A stretch of DNA of 64,000 bases, taken from positions 1 to 64,000 of the forward strand of contig JAFGHX010000166.1 of assembly GCA_016929905.1 (NCBI GenBank). Direction: 5' to 3'. This DNA is from Kiritimatiellia bacterium. Its GTDB lineage: Bacteria; Verrucomicrobiota; Kiritimatiellia; JAFGHX01. This document shows positions 30,344 to 40,898 of the stretch, piece after piece (within the stretch, counting starts at the first letter, position 1; each line of letters starts with the position of its first letter). The notes beneath the pieces are model-generated. The model did not search any database and was not told where the DNA came from. It saw only the letters and a list, made by a program, of their open reading frames with translations. Both the position numbers and the translations under genes were made by a program.

Positions 30344-33001
30344 ATGGCCAGGATGCGCATGCAGTTGAGTACGGGACTGGAGGGGCTCGACCGGGTCCTG
30401 CGGGGCCTGATGCCGGGCGACAACCTCGTGTGGCAGGTGGATTCGATCCGGGACTACGAGCCGTTCGTCGAGCCCTACGTCCGATATGCCTGCGAGAACC
30501 GCCAGAAGCTGATCTACTTCCGTTTCGCCGATCACGAGCCGCTCGTCAAGCCGGAGCGGGGCGTCCTGATCCGGGAGTTGGAGCCGGAAAAGGGATTCGA
30601 CCCGTTCCTGCAAGGGGTACACAGCACGATCAACGAGGCCGGGCGCGGGAATCTCTATCTCTTCGATTGCCTCTCGGAACTGGCCCCGGACTGGTGCAGC
30701 GACCGGATGCTGGGCAATTTCTTCATGCTGACCTGCCCCTATCTCTACGACCGGGCGGCGATCGCCTATTTCGCCGTACTACGCCACCGCCATTCGTTCC
30801 ACGCGGTGCGGCCGATCACGAACACGACTCAGATCCTGATCGACGTCTACCGTCATGAAGAGAAGCTCTACATTCATCCGCTGAAGGTGCAGCACCGCCA
30901 CTCCAATACCATGTACATGCTGCACGTCTGGGAAGGCGACGAGTTCCTGCCCGTCAAACAGAGCGGCATCATCACGGAGTTGCTGAAGGCCGTGCCCTGG
31001 TCCCGCCAGGACGCCGCCAGCCTGCAGCTCGGCTACTGGAGCAAGACCTTCGCGGACGCCGAGGCGATCCAGGTCAACCTGGAGAATGGGGTGGATTGCC
31101 AGGCCGTTGCGGATGACTATTTCCGCAGAATCCTGCGCATGCTGATTTCCACGGACGACGCCGTGCTGCGCCTTGCGGACGAATACCTGACGCTGAAGGA
31201 CCTGCTCAAGATTCGGCGGCGCATGATCGGCACGGGGCTGCTCGGCGGCAAGTCGGTCGGCATGCTGATTGCGCGCGCGATCCTGCGTAAACGCGATCGG
31301 CGCTGGGACGGCATCCTGGAGATGCACGATTCCTTTTACGTCGGCGCGGACGTGTTCTACACCTATCTCGTCCAGAACGGCTGTTGGTGGATGATGCAGA
31401 AGCACAAGACCACGCACGCGCTGGACGACGACACCGAGACCGCACGCCGCCGGATACTGGCCGGCGAATTTCCCGAGTACATCGTCGCCCAGTTTTCGGA
31501 CATGCTCGACTATTTCGGCCAATCCCCGATCATTGTGCGATCGAGCAGCCTGCTGGAAGACAACTTCGGCAATGCGTTTGCGGGCAAATATGAAAGCGTC
31601 TTCTGCGCCAATCAGGGCGGGCCGCACAAGCGGCTGGAGGACTTCCTCTCGGCGGTCCGCATGGTCTACGCCAGCACGATGAGCGAAGAGGCGCTGCAGT
31701 ACCGCTACAACCGCGGGCTTCTGGGTCAGAACGAGCAGATGGCGCTGCTCATTCAACGGGTATCGGGCGCCACGTACGGCAATCTGTTCTTCCCGCAGGC
31801 GGCCGGCGTGGGTTTCTCCTTCAACCCCTGGGTCTGGCACGAGACGATCGACCCCAAGGCGGGCGTCCTGCGGCTCGTGTTCGGGGTCGGCACCCGCGCC
31901 GTGGACCGGGCCGACGACGACTACACCCGGCTTGTGGCGCTGAATGCGCCGCAACGCCGGCCGGAGACCAGCTTCGACGAAGTCCGGCAGTATGCGCAAC
32001 GGCGCGTCGACGTCCTGGATCTGGAAGCCAACCAGCTCACCTCGGCCCGGTTCGAGGCTATTCTGGAGAAATGCCACGCGCTGCTTCCCGTCGACATGTT
32101 CGCGGCCGACGACCGGAATCTGGCGCGGCGCGCGCGGACCGGCGACAGGCCGGTGAGGCCGTCCTTCGCCTCACGGGTGCTCACGTTCGACCGACTGCTG
32201 AAGGAAACCCCGTTTGTCGAAGACATGCGCCTGCTGCTCCAGACGCTTCAGGAGGCGTACGACTATCCCGTTGACGTCGAATTCACCTTGAACTTCTTCG
32301 ACGGAAAGACATACAGGATCAACCTCCTTCAATGCCGGCCCCTGCAGGTGCGCGACGTGGATCCGGTCGCCACCCCGCCGGAGCCGTTGGCCGAAGAGGA
32401 TCTTGTCCTGGTCTCGCGCGGGGCGGTTGTCGGCAAGAGCGCGCTCATCGATGTGGCCTGGTTCGTCTACGTGGTTCCCGCCTCCTACGGCAAGCTCCCG
32501 ATCGGCGATCGCTACGACGTGGCCCGGCTCATTCACGACATCACCCATCACAAAGACGTCGCGGGCGGGCCGATCATGCTGCTGGGGCCGGGCCGCTGGG
32601 GCACACAGAGCCCGGCGCTGGGGATCCCCGTCACCTTCGCCGACATCGAGCACGTGTCCGTACTCTGCGAAATCGTCACCATGCGGGAGGACCTCGTGCC
32701 GGACGTGTCGCTCGGCACGCACTTCCTGAACGAGCTGGTGGAGATGGACATGCTCTATCTCGCCTTCTTCCCCAAGCAAAGCGAAAATTATCTCAGCCGG
32801 CGCTTCTTCGAGGAATCACCCAACGAGCTGCTGCGGCTGTTGCCCGGCGCGCAGAAGTGGGAGTCGATCGTTCGGGCCGTCCGCTCGGCGGACACGATTC
32901 CGGCGGGCGCCTCCGTGAGGCTGAACGCCAATGCGCTGGAACAGAAAGTGGTCTGTTACGTCGACTCGCGGGCGAAGGGGGGCGGGCGGAGCGCGCGATA
33001 G
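30344..33001 (+). CDS. PEP/pyruvate-binding ATP-grasp protein with a KaiC-like N-terminus
   Basis: The 885-residue protein begins like a RecA/KaiC-family ATPase (STGLEGLDRVLRGLMPGDNL), but the expected Walker A is replaced by WQVDSIRDYEPF, so nucleotide binding there is doubtful. From about residue 380 it has a pyruvate-phosphate-dikinase-type ATP-grasp domain, with VRSSSLLEDNFGNAFAGKYE and the GFSFNPW region. I do not see the phosphohistidine (TSxxGGxxCHxA-type) domain or the PEP-binding barrel of PPDK or PEP synthase. Its function is unknown; it could phosphorylate a partner. GGAGG precedes ATG 30344. It converges with gltD, with 5 bases between the genes. Confidence 0.65.
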   Translation: MARMRMQLSTGLEGLDRVLRGLMPGDNLVWQVDSIRDYEPFVEPYVRYACENRQKLIYFRFADHEPLVKPERGVLIRELEPEKGFDPFLQGVHSTINEAGRGNLYLFDCLSELAPDWCSDRMLGNFFMLTCPYLYDRAAIAYFAVLRHRHSFHAVRPITNTTQILIDVYRHEEKLYIHPLKVQHRHSNTMYMLHVWEGDEFLPVKQSGIITELLKAVPWSRQDAASLQLGYWSKTFADAEAIQVNLENGVDCQAVADDYFRRILRMLISTDDAVLRLADEYLTLKDLLKIRRRMIGTGLLGGKSVGMLIARAILRKRDRRWDGILEMHDSFYVGADVFYTYLVQNGCWWMMQKHKTTHALDDDTETARRRILAGEFPEYIVAQFSDMLDYFGQSPIIVRSSSLLEDNFGNAFAGKYESVFCANQGGPHKRLEDFLSAVRMVYASTMSEEALQYRYNRGLLGQNEQMALLIQRVSGATYGNLFFPQAAGVGFSFNPWVWHETIDPKAGVLRLVFGVGTRAVDRADDDYTRLVALNAPQRRPETSFDEVRQYAQRRVDVLDLEANQLTSARFEAILEKCHALLPVDMFAADDRNLARRARTGDRPVRPSFASRVLTFDRLLKETPFVEDMRLLLQTLQEAYDYPVDVEFTLNFFDGKTYRINLLQCRPLQVRDVDPVATPPEPLAEEDLVLVSRGAVVGKSALIDVAWFVYVVPASYGKLPIGDRYDVARLIHDITHHKDVAGGPIMLLGPGRWGTQSPALGIPVTFADIEHVSVLCEIVTMREDLVPDVSLGTHFLNELVEMDMLYLAFFPKQSENYLSRRFFEESPNELLRLLPGAQKWESIVRAVRSADTIPAGASVRLNANALEQKVVCYVDSRAKGGGRSAR

Positions 33002-33006
33002 GCGAC

Positions 33007-34452
33007 TCAGACCGATCGGTTCCCGCCGCTGAGCCAGGCCAGCACGCCGCGCGCGGCTTCCACGCCGTCGAGCACCGCGCGGACCACAAGCGAAGCGCCC
33101 TGCGACATGTCACCGGCAACGAAGACGCCGGCCTCCGACGTCATGTGATTCGCGTCACGCGCGACGAAGCCGCGCTTGTCCAGTTGGAGCCGGAGTTCTT
33201 CGACCAGACGGTTTCGGCCGGGGCCGACGAACCCCATCGCGAGCAGAACGAGATCCGCGTTGGCCAGAAAGCCGGTGCCCGGCTTCTCCCTCGGCGCCAG
33301 CAACGACCCGTCCTTCGCCGTGGTCCATTCGACCTCGGAGCCGCGCAGCCGCTTCACGCGTCCGTCTTCGCCGATGAACTCGCTGGTCGACACCGACCAG
33401 CGCCGTTCGCCGCCTTCCTTGTGGCTGCTGGACTCCCGCAGCATGTGCGGCCACATCGGCCAGGGGGTCCGCTCCGAACGCGCGCGGGGAGGTTCCGGCA
33501 GGATCTCCAATTGCAGCACCCGTGCCGCCCCCTGCCGTAACGCGGTGCCGAGGCAGTCGGCGCCCGTATCGCCGCCGCCGATGATGACCACCTGCTTGCC
33601 CTCGGCTGTGATGTCGGGGCCGGGTCCGACGGGTTCCTTCAGCAGCCGCTGATTCTGCTGGGACAGATACGACATGGCGAAGTGAATGCCGGCGAGTTCG
33701 CGACCCGGCACCTTCAAATCGCGCGGCGCACGCGCGCCGCCGGTCAACACGATGATGTCGAAATGGTTTTGCAGGTAGCGAAGCGAGAGGTCCACACCGA
33801 TTTCCACGCCCGTCTCAAAAGCCACGCCCTCTTCCGTCATCAGCGCGACGCGGCGGTCGATCACCCACTTCTCCAGTTTGAAGTTCGGGATGCCGTAGCG
33901 CAGGATGCCGCCGGGACCCCTGGCGTTCTCGTAGACGACCACGTGCAGCCCGGCGCGGTTGAGCGCGTCGCCCGCGGCCAGGCCGGCGGGCCCGGACCCG
34001 ACCACGGCGACCCGCTCGCGGCGCCGCGCCGCGGGCGGGCGCGGCTTCATGTACCCGCGCTCGAACCCCTTCTCGATAATGGCCAACTCCACCTGCCGGA
34101 TGCACATCGGCTCGTCGTGGATGCCCAGCACGCAAGACCCCTCGCAAAGCGCCGGGCAGATCCGCGCCGTGAATTCGGGGAACGGGTTCGTGGCCAGGAG
34201 CAGGTCAAGGCCTTCCCGCCAGCGACGGTGGTAGGCGTGTTCGTTGAGTTCCGGAATGGCGTTGGCCAGCGGGCAGCCGCAGCCGTGACAGAAAGGGGTT
34301 CCGCAATCCATGCAGCGGGCGGCTTGCTCTCGCAGCTCTTCGTCCGTCAGGCGCAGCGCAACAGCCTTGAAGTCCTTGATCCGTTCCTTCTCCGGCCGGT
34401 ACTTCGGCGGTTGCCTCGGCACTTCCAGAAAAGCCCGTTCCCTGCCTTTCAT
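33007..34452 (-). CDS. gltD: Glutamate synthase small subunit
   Basis: The 481-residue protein has N-terminal cluster cysteines (RCMDCGTPFCHGCGCPL and CPALCEGSC), FAD-binding VVGSGPAGLAAGDAL and NADPH-binding IIGGGDTGADCLGTA. It passes NAD(P)H electrons to GltB for reductive transfer of the glutamine amide to 2-oxoglutarate. GGAGGGG precedes the start. It follows gltB after 114 bases, a gap holding a hairpin. Confidence 0.95.
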   Translation of the reverse strand: MKGRERAFLEVPRQPPKYRPEKERIKDFKAVALRLTDEELREQAARCMDCGTPFCHGCGCPLANAIPELNEHAYHRRWREGLDLLLATNPFPEFTARICPALCEGSCVLGIHDEPMCIRQVELAIIEKGFERGYMKPRPPAARRRERVAVVGSGPAGLAAGDALNRAGLHVVVYENARGPGGILRYGIPNFKLEKWVIDRRVALMTEEGVAFETGVEIGVDLSLRYLQNHFDIIVLTGGARAPRDLKVPGRELAGIHFAMSYLSQQNQRLLKEPVGPGPDITAEGKQVVIIGGGDTGADCLGTALRQGAARVLQLEILPEPPRARSERTPWPMWPHMLRESSSHKEGGERRWSVSTSEFIGEDGRVKRLRGSEVEWTTAKDGSLLAPREKPGTGFLANADLVLLAMGFVGPGRNRLVEELRLQLDKRGFVARDANHMTSEAGVFVAGDMSQGASLVVRAVLDGVEAARGVLAWLSGGNRSV

Positions 34453-34535
34453 CCCGCAACCCCTCCACCGTCAGTGGCCCGCTGCGCGAGCGGCAGTACT
34501 GTCCCTGGAAATGACGCGCCGCAGGCGCCAATGTC

Positions 34536-34552
34536 CGGGCCCGAAGGGCCCG
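34536..34552. other. Hairpin between gltB and gltD
   Basis: CGGGCCC-GAA-GGGCCCG is a perfect 7-bp stem. It is flanked by two copies of ATGACGCGCCGC, at about 34511 and 34554. It may tune gltB/gltD stoichiometry by attenuation or mRNA protection. Confidence 0.45.
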
Positions 34553-34566
34553 CATGACGCGCCGCG

Positions 34567-37500
34567 TTACGCGATGCGCATCTCCTCCCGTTCCGTGGCC
34601 TCATCTTCCCGGCTCATCCGGCCCAGCGCCCGCCTGTATTCCATGGGGAAGACCTTGATGAATCGGGGCAGGCAGGCCGCCCAGTTCTCGAGGATGTGCT
34701 TGGCCCGCGGGCTGCCGGTGTACCGCACATGCCGCTCGATCATGTCGCGCAGTTCCTGTTCGTCGGCGGGGTCCTCGACGATTTCCAGATCGATCATGTC
34801 CAGGTTCGAGTGGTCGTCCAGCACGCCGGTCTCATCATACACATAGGCGATGCCGCCACTCATGCCCGCCCCGAAATTCACGCCGGTCGGCCCCAGGATC
34901 ACGACGCGCCCGCCGGTCATGTACTCGCAGCCGTGGTCGCCGACTCCCTCGACAACGGCGCAGGCGCCGCTGTTGCGGATGGCGAACCGTTCCCCGGCCC
35001 GCCCGTTGACGTAGACCTCCCCGCCCGTCGCCCCATAGAGCAGCACATTGCCGACGGCGATATTGGCCGCGGGATCGTAGGTCGCCCCGGGATACGGCCG
35101 CACGATGATTTTCGCCCCCGAGAGGCCTTTGCCCAGATAGTCATTAGCCTCGCCGTTGAGGACAAGCGTCATGCCTTTGCAGCAGAACGCTCCGAAGCTC
35201 TGCCCGGCGGCGCCGGTGAATTCGATCGTAACGGTGTCGTCGGGCAGCCCGGCCGCCCCGTACTTCCCGACCAACCGGCAGGAGGTCATGGCGCCGACGG
35301 TTCGGTGCACGTTGCGGATAGGCATCTTCAGCGTGACGCGCTTCCCTTTCTCGAGGGCCTTCTCCACCTTGGGCAGGATGGTGTTGTCCAGGGCCTGCTC
35401 GAGGCCGTGCTCCTGAGTTGTCGTGCACCGCACCTCATGCGGCTCGGCCGCGGGCTGGTACAGGATCCGGGAAAAATCCAGGCCCCGCGCTTTCCAGAAG
35501 GAGATCGCCGCATTCATCTCGAGCCGGTCGACGCGGCCGATCATCTCGTCCATCTTCCGGAATCCCATCTGGGCCATGAACCGCCGGACCTCCTCGGCGA
35601 TCATGCGGAAGAAGTTCTGCACATATTCGGGCTTGCCGCTGAACCGCTTGCGCAGCTCGGGGTCCTGTGTGGCGACGCCGACGGGACATGTGTTGTTGTG
35701 GCATTTGCGCATCATGACGCAGCCGCACACGACCAGCGCGGTGGTCGCGAACCCGAACTCCTCCGCCCCGAGCAGGGCCCCGACCACGACGTCGCGGCCG
35801 GTCTTGATCTGACCGTCCACCTGCAGCCGCACGCGGCTGCGCAAGCCGTTGAGGACGAGTGTCTGCTGGGTTTCGGACAGGCCGAGTTCCCACGGCACGC
35901 CGGCATGCTTGATGGAGGACAAGGGCGAGGCGCCCGTTCCGCCGTCATAGCCGCTGATCAGGATCATGTCCGCGCGGCCCTTCGCGACGCCGGCCGCGAC
36001 GGTGCCCACGCCGATCTCGGACACGAGTTTCACGGAGATACGCGCGGCCGGGTTCGCATTCTTGAGGTCGTAGATGAGCTGGGCGATATCCTCGATGGAA
36101 TAGATGTCGTGGTGCGGCGGGGGCGAAATCAAGGTGACGCCGGGTGTCGAGTTGCGCACGCGCGCGATTTCCGCATTGACTTTGTGGCCGGGCAACTGGC
36201 CGCCTTCCCCCGGCTTGGCGCCCTGCGCGATCTTGATCTGCAGATCCCGCGCGTGCACCAGGTATTCGGCCGTCACGCCGAACCGGCCGCTGGCCACCTG
36301 CTTGGTGGCGCTGGCGCGGCTGTCGCCGTTCGGCAACGGCGCGTAGCGTGCCGGGTCCTCTCCGCCTTCCCCGCTGTTGCTCATCGCGCCAAGCCGATTC
36401 ATCGCGACGGCCAGCGTCTCGTGCGTCTCGCGGCTGATCGAGCCGAACGACATGGCCCCCGTCACGAAGCGCTTCACGATCTCGGCGGCCGGCTCGACCT
36501 CGCCCAGGGGCACCGGCTCGGCCGGCTTGAAGCGGAACAACCCGCGCAGGGTGCTGAGCCGTCCGGCCTGGTTGTTGATGCGTTCGGCGTACTGCTCGTA
36601 AAGGACCGGATCGTTCTCCCGCGTGGCGCGTTGGAGCAAGCTGATCGTTTCCGGGGTCCACAGGTGCCGTTCACCGTCACGCCGGTAGCGGTACTGCCCG
36701 CCGGAGGGCAGGACGGGCGGCCGCGTCGGATCGCGGTGCCACGCGGCCTCGTACCGGGCATTGGCTTCGCGGGCGATTTCGGCCAGCCCGATCCCTCCGA
36801 TCCGGCTCGGGGTGCCTTCGAAGTACTTGTCGACGACACGCTTGTTCAGGCCGACGGCCTCGAAGACCTGCGCGCTGCGGTAGCTGCGCAGGGTGGATAT
36901 CCCCAGCTTGGACATCACCTTCAGCAGGCCCTTGCCCAACGCCTCGATGTAGTTCTCAATGGCAAGCGGGACACTGACCTTTTCGCCAAGCTGCCCCTTG
37001 AGCGCCATATCGGAGACGATTTCGAAGGCCAGATACGGGTTGATGGCCGAAGCGCCGAACCCGAGCAGGACGGCCATATGCATGACTTCGCGCGCCTCGC
37101 CGGTCTCGGCCACGACGCCGACGCTGGTCCGCATGCCGCGCCGAATGAGATGCCGATTCACCGCCGAGACGGCGAGCAGGGCCGGGATCGGGGTCCGATG
37201 TTCGGGCAGGTCCCGATCGCTCAGCACGAGAATCCGGTACCCGTTTCCGACCGCCGATTCCGCCCGCCGGCACAATGTCTCGAGCGCCTCCTCCAGTTCC
37301 CGGCCGCCGCCGAGCGCCGGAAACCCCATCGGCAGTGTCACGCACCGGAAGTCCGGCAAGTTCAGGGTGCGCAGGCGTTCAAGGTCTTCGTTCGCCAGGA
37401 ACGGGTGCTGCATCTTGACCAGCCGCGCCTGCTGCGGGCTCTCGGTCAGGATCTTCGGCGAATTGCCCAGGAACGTCATCAGCGACATGACGAGTTCCTC

Positions 37501-39123
37501 GCGGATCGGGTCGATGGCGGGGTTGGTGACCTGGGCGAAGACCTGCTTGAAGTACCACGTGAGCAACTGCGGTTTCTCCGACAGGACGGCGAGCGGCTGG
37601 TCGGCCCCCATGGACCCGACCGGTTCGTGACCCGTCTCGGCCATAGTGCCCAGGATCACGTCCAGATCCTCACGGGTGTATCCGAACAGGCTGAGCCGTC
37701 TGAACAGCGTGTCGGTGTCGGGTGCGACGGGCGCGACGGCGTTGAAGAGCGCGTGGACGTCGATCTTGTTCTCTTCCACCCAGCGCCGGTACGGCTTTGC
37801 GCGCGCGAGGCGCATCTTGAGTTCGACGTCTTTGAGCAGGCGTTTCTGATCGAGATCCACCATAAGGATCTGGCCCGGGCGCAGGGCGCCCTTCTCGGCG
37901 ACCTGCTCAGCGGGGAAATCAAGCACGCCCGCCTCCGAGGCGAAGACCATGAACCCGTCGCGCAGGACGGTGTAGCGGGCGGGGCGCAGGCCGTTGCGGT
38001 CCAGAAGCGCGCCGACGCGGCGCCCGTCGGTGAACGCCACCGCCGCCGGGCCGTCCCACGGCTCCATCAGCCCGGCGTGATATTCGAAGAACCCCCGCAG
38101 GTCGGGGCCGATCGGGTATTTGACGCCCCACGCCTGCGGGATCAACATCACCATCGCGTGGTGCAGCGCCCGGCCGGCCAGCGTGAGAAGCTCGAGTACG
38201 TTATCAAGGCTGGCCGAATCGCTTGCGCCGGCTTCCAGGATGGGCAGGACCTTCGCGATATCGGCGCCGAACAGCTCCGACTCGAGGTCCTGTTCGCGGG
38301 CCCGGATCTGGTTCCTGTTCCCGCGCAGCGTGTTGATTTCGCCGTTGTGGGCGAGAAACCGGAACGGCTGCGCCAACTCCCAGGAGGGAAACGTATTCGT
38401 GCTGTAGCGCTGGTGCACCACGGCGAGCGCCGTTTCCAACGACGGGTCTGCGAGATCGCCGTAGAAACCGGGCACCTGGGTCGCCATCATGAGCCCTTTG
38501 TAGACGAGGGTACGCGCCGAGAGGCTGGCCACATAGAACCGGTCTTCAGGGCCGAGACATTCCGCGGCCCGGCGCTGCGCCTGCTTGCGGATGACGAGGA
38601 GCTTGCGCTCCAGCGCCGCACCGCCCAAGTGGCCGCCCGCCACCAGGCACTGCGCAATGACCGGCTGTTCCCTGCGCGCCTGTTCGCCGAGCACGCGGCC
38701 GTCGACCGGCACGTCCCGCCACCCGATCACGGACAACCCCTCTTCCCGCGTCGTGTGCGCGAGCAGTTCGCGACACCGCGCGCGCGCTTCCGTCCCCTGC
38801 GGCAGGAACAGCATGCCGACGCCGTACCCGCCCGGCTCGGGCAACGCCAGCTTCAGCCGTTCGCATTCCTCGCGAAAGAAGCGGTCCGGCATCTGGAACA
38901 GCAGCCCGGCCCCGTCCCCGGTATTCATGTCGGCGCCGGTCGCACCGCGGTGCAGCAGGTTCTTGAGCACCTCGATGCCCCGCTCGATGATGGCGTGGGT
39001 CGGCTCGCCGTTGATGTTCACCAGGAACCCGACCCCGCAGTTGTCGTGCTCGCAGTCCGGCGCGTACAGCCCGCGTGCGGCGTACGCCTGTCTTCGTTCA
39101 AGACTGGATTCCGACTGGCTCAT
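34567..39123 (-). CDS. gltB: Glutamate synthase large subunit
   Basis: The 1518-residue protein has an N-terminal Ntn glutaminase whose nucleophile is Cys29 ([12 protein letters not shown]), implying removal of a 28-residue leader. A central domain, an FMN-binding barrel and the [3Fe-4S] motif [21 protein letters not shown] follow, then the C-terminal GXGXG beta-helix ([28 protein letters not shown]). It makes two glutamates from glutamine and 2-oxoglutarate. The start at ATG 39123 overlaps the purF stop (ATGA), so the two are translationally coupled; a longer in-frame reading lies on top of purF and is not real. Confidence 0.95.
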   Translation of the reverse strand: MSQSESSLERRQAYAARGLYAPDCEHDNCGVGFLVNINGEPTHAIIERGIEVLKNLLHRGATGADMNTGDGAGLLFQMPDRFFREECERLKLALPEPGGYGVGMLFLPQGTEARARCRELLAHTTREEGLSVIGWRDVPVDGRVLGEQARREQPVIAQCLVAGGHLGGAALERKLLVIRKQAQRRAAECLGPEDRFYVASLSARTLVYKGLMMATQVPGFYGDLADPSLETALAVVHQRYSTNTFPSWELAQPFRFLAHNGEINTLRGNRNQIRAREQDLESELFGADIAKVLPILEAGASDSASLDNVLELLTLAGRALHHAMVMLIPQAWGVKYPIGPDLRGFFEYHAGLMEPWDGPAAVAFTDGRRVGALLDRNGLRPARYTVLRDGFMVFASEAGVLDFPAEQVAEKGALRPGQILMVDLDQKRLLKDVELKMRLARAKPYRRWVEENKIDVHALFNAVAPVAPDTDTLFRRLSLFGYTREDLDVILGTMAETGHEPVGSMGADQPLAVLSEKPQLLTWYFKQVFAQVTNPAIDPIREELVMSLMTFLGNSPKILTESPQQARLVKMQHPFLANEDLERLRTLNLPDFRCVTLPMGFPALGGGRELEEALETLCRRAESAVGNGYRILVLSDRDLPEHRTPIPALLAVSAVNRHLIRRGMRTSVGVVAETGEAREVMHMAVLLGFGASAINPYLAFEIVSDMALKGQLGEKVSVPLAIENYIEALGKGLLKVMSKLGISTLRSYRSAQVFEAVGLNKRVVDKYFEGTPSRIGGIGLAEIAREANARYEAAWHRDPTRPPVLPSGGQYRYRRDGERHLWTPETISLLQRATRENDPVLYEQYAERINNQAGRLSTLRGLFRFKPAEPVPLGEVEPAAEIVKRFVTGAMSFGSISRETHETLAVAMNRLGAMSNSGEGGEDPARYAPLPNGDSRASATKQVASGRFGVTAEYLVHARDLQIKIAQGAKPGEGGQLPGHKVNAEIARVRNSTPGVTLISPPPHHDIYSIEDIAQLIYDLKNANPAARISVKLVSEIGVGTVAAGVAKGRADMILISGYDGGTGASPLSSIKHAGVPWELGLSETQQTLVLNGLRSRVRLQVDGQIKTGRDVVVGALLGAEEFGFATTALVVCGCVMMRKCHNNTCPVGVATQDPELRKRFSGKPEYVQNFFRMIAEEVRRFMAQMGFRKMDEMIGRVDRLEMNAAISFWKARGLDFSRILYQPAAEPHEVRCTTTQEHGLEQALDNTILPKVEKALEKGKRVTLKMPIRNVHRTVGAMTSCRLVGKYGAAGLPDDTVTIEFTGAAGQSFGAFCCKGMTLVLNGEANDYLGKGLSGAKIIVRPYPGATYDPAANIAVGNVLLYGATGGEVYVNGRAGERFAIRNSGACAVVEGVGDHGCEYMTGGRVVILGPTGVNFGAGMSGGIAYVYDETGVLDDHSNLDMIDLEIVEDPADEQELRDMIERHVRYTGSPRAKHILENWAACLPRFIKVFPMEYRRALGRMSREDEATEREEMRIA

Positions 39124-40586
39124 GCTCTGGCCTTCTTGCCGTTCGCGCTGAAGTCGAGCAGCGGCGCCGCCGACTCGAGGGCCGCCTTGCCGTGGCCTTC
39201 TCCGATCTCGACAGGATAGTCGCCGGAGAAGCAGGCCGTGCAGTAACGGTCCGGCATGCCCACGGCCGAGAGCAGCCCTTCGACACTGATGTAGCCGAGA
39301 CTGTCGGCCCGGATGTAGTCGCGGATCTGGTCCACCGTCATATCGGCGGCGATCAGCTCTTCGGTAGTGGCGAAATCGATCCCGAAGAAGCAGGGGTGGG
39401 TGGTCGGCGGAGAGGCGACCCGCATATGGACCTGGCTGGCGCCGGCCTTGCGCAGGCACTCGATCCGGCGCCTGGCCGTATGGCCGCGGATGATCGAATC
39501 GTCGACGACGACAACGCGTTTGTCGCGGACAACGTCTGAGACCACGGCGAGCTTCATGTCGACACTGCTCTTGCGCTTGGCGTCGCTGGGCATGATGAAG
39601 GTGCGCCCGACGTAATGGTTGCGGATGAACCCGTAGTCCAGCGGGATGCCGCTGCCGCGCGAGAAGCCGAGCGCGGCGGAGTTCCCGCTGTCCGGCACGG
39701 CGATCACGATGTCGGCCTCTGCCGGATGCTCCTCGGCAAGCCGTTCGCCGAGTCTGAGGCGGGCGGCGTGTACGCTGCGCCCGAACACGATGCTGTCCGG
39801 CCGCGCGAAGTAGACGTGCTCGAAGATGCACTGCGCCGATCGGCCCTTTTCGGGCTCGAAGAACGTGCTGCCGCGCATCCCGTTGCCGTCCACGACGACC
39901 AACTCGCCCGGCTGCACGTCGCGCACGTACTCGGCGCCGATCTGGACCAGCGCGCACGTCTCGCTGGCAAACACGAGCCCGTCGCCGAGCCGGCCGATCG
40001 ACAGCGGCTTGAACCCGAGCGGATCGCGCGCGGCCATGACGCAGTTCTTGGTCATCATCAGGAACGCGAAGGCGCCCTTCAGATCGCCCAGCGCGCGGCC
40101 GACGGGCCTGGGCCGCATCCGGTACATCGGGTCCGCCAGCAGGTGGATCAGGATCTCGCTGTCGGTTGTCGTCTGGAAGATGGCGCCGGCCTCCTGGTAC
40201 ATCCGGCGCATGGAGGCGGCGTTGACCAGGTTGCCGTTGTGCGCGATCGCCCAGATTCCGTCAAGGCACTCGACGACAAGCGGCTGGATATTCTCGGGCC
40301 GCGGCGAGCCGGTGGTCGAATAGCGAACGTGGCCGATACCCCGATCGCCGGGCAGGTCGGACCACGCGGTCTCGGAGAATACCTCGCCCACGAGGCCCGG
40401 CCCCTTCTTGACCCGAACCACCCGCCCATCGGAAACGACGATTCCGGCGCCCTCCTGGCCCCGGTGCTGGAGGGCAAACAAGCCTTGAAAGATGACGGGT
40501 GCGGCGTCCGGCACGCCGAAAACGCCGAAGACACCGCACCCCTCCCGCGGCTGGCCGGGTTCGTCACTATCCGCCAGTTCATGCAT
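39120..40586 (-). CDS. purF: Amidophosphoribosyltransferase PurF
   Basis: The 488-residue protein carries the Ntn glutaminase start [11 protein letters not shown], so a short propeptide is cleaved before Cys17. The PRPP loop is [16 protein letters not shown], and [4Fe-4S] cysteines include CTAC near the end. It makes 5-phosphoribosylamine, the first purine intermediate. Start ATG 40586 has only a weak GAGAGTCCGAG upstream. It is the canonical counterpart of the Cys-less paralogue at 10234. Its overlap with gltB places a glutamine consumer with glutamate synthase, an uncommon operon. Confidence 0.95.
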   Translation of the reverse strand: MHELADSDEPGQPREGCGVFGVFGVPDAAPVIFQGLFALQHRGQEGAGIVVSDGRVVRVKKGPGLVGEVFSETAWSDLPGDRGIGHVRYSTTGSPRPENIQPLVVECLDGIWAIAHNGNLVNAASMRRMYQEAGAIFQTTTDSEILIHLLADPMYRMRPRPVGRALGDLKGAFAFLMMTKNCVMAARDPLGFKPLSIGRLGDGLVFASETCALVQIGAEYVRDVQPGELVVVDGNGMRGSTFFEPEKGRSAQCIFEHVYFARPDSIVFGRSVHAARLRLGERLAEEHPAEADIVIAVPDSGNSAALGFSRGSGIPLDYGFIRNHYVGRTFIMPSDAKRKSSVDMKLAVVSDVVRDKRVVVVDDSIIRGHTARRRIECLRKAGASQVHMRVASPPTTHPCFFGIDFATTEELIAADMTVDQIRDYIRADSLGYISVEGLLSAVGMPDRYCTACFSGDYPVEIGEGHGKAALESAAPLLDFSANGKKARA

Positions 40587-40651
40587 CTCGGACTCTCGAC
40601 TCTGTGCCTGTCGCCAATAGAAAGACCACTCGCCGGGACGCGCAAGGCGCG

Positions 40652-40708
40652 CCCTGCCGCAAGCCTGCCGCCCCCGCGTTCTATCGGCGCGGCAGGCTTG
40701 CGGCAGGG
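40652..40708. repeat. Perfect 20-bp inverted repeat upstream of purF
   Basis: CCCTGCCGCAAGCCTGCCGC (40652-40671) and its exact reverse complement (40689-40708) flank a 17-base loop. It lies in the predicted purF leader. It is unrelated in sequence to the other repeat families here. Confidence 0.7.
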
Positions 40709-40820
40709 GGGGAGCAGCCAAGACGTCGAGAGTCCCCTGTATCCTCGATCCTCCTGAGACTCGCCCCCCGCCCTGCCAAGATCCGGCATGGCACGCCCGG
40801 CGCGACGCCGTCATCTCACT

Positions 40821-40848
40821 AGGATGCGGCCTGGCGGCGCCATGTCAA
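40821..40848 (-). promoter_or_regulatory. Candidate sigma70 promoter for purF-gltB-gltD
   Basis: A perfect TTGACA on the minus strand (40848-40843) is followed after 16 bases by CATCCT (40826-40821), a weak -10. The leader would be over 200 bases and would include the 20-bp hairpin. Confidence 0.35.
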
Positions 40849-40898
40849 GCGTACCCTGTCCTGCGTGTCGTTTTCTCAGTTTTCCGCCCCGTGTGGGT

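Larger units (their letters stand above)
40587..40898. other. Non-coding gap glnA to purF
   Basis: The 312-base gap contains a perfect 20-bp inverted repeat (40652-40708) and a predicted minus-strand promoter (40821-40848). I see no gene. Confidence 0.5.

Noticed and set aside
34696..39219. A 1507-codon open frame on the plus strand opposite gltB
   Set aside because: gltB on the other strand has all family motifs. The opposite frame is Arg/His/Asp-rich with no recognisable domain, a G+C-driven shadow.
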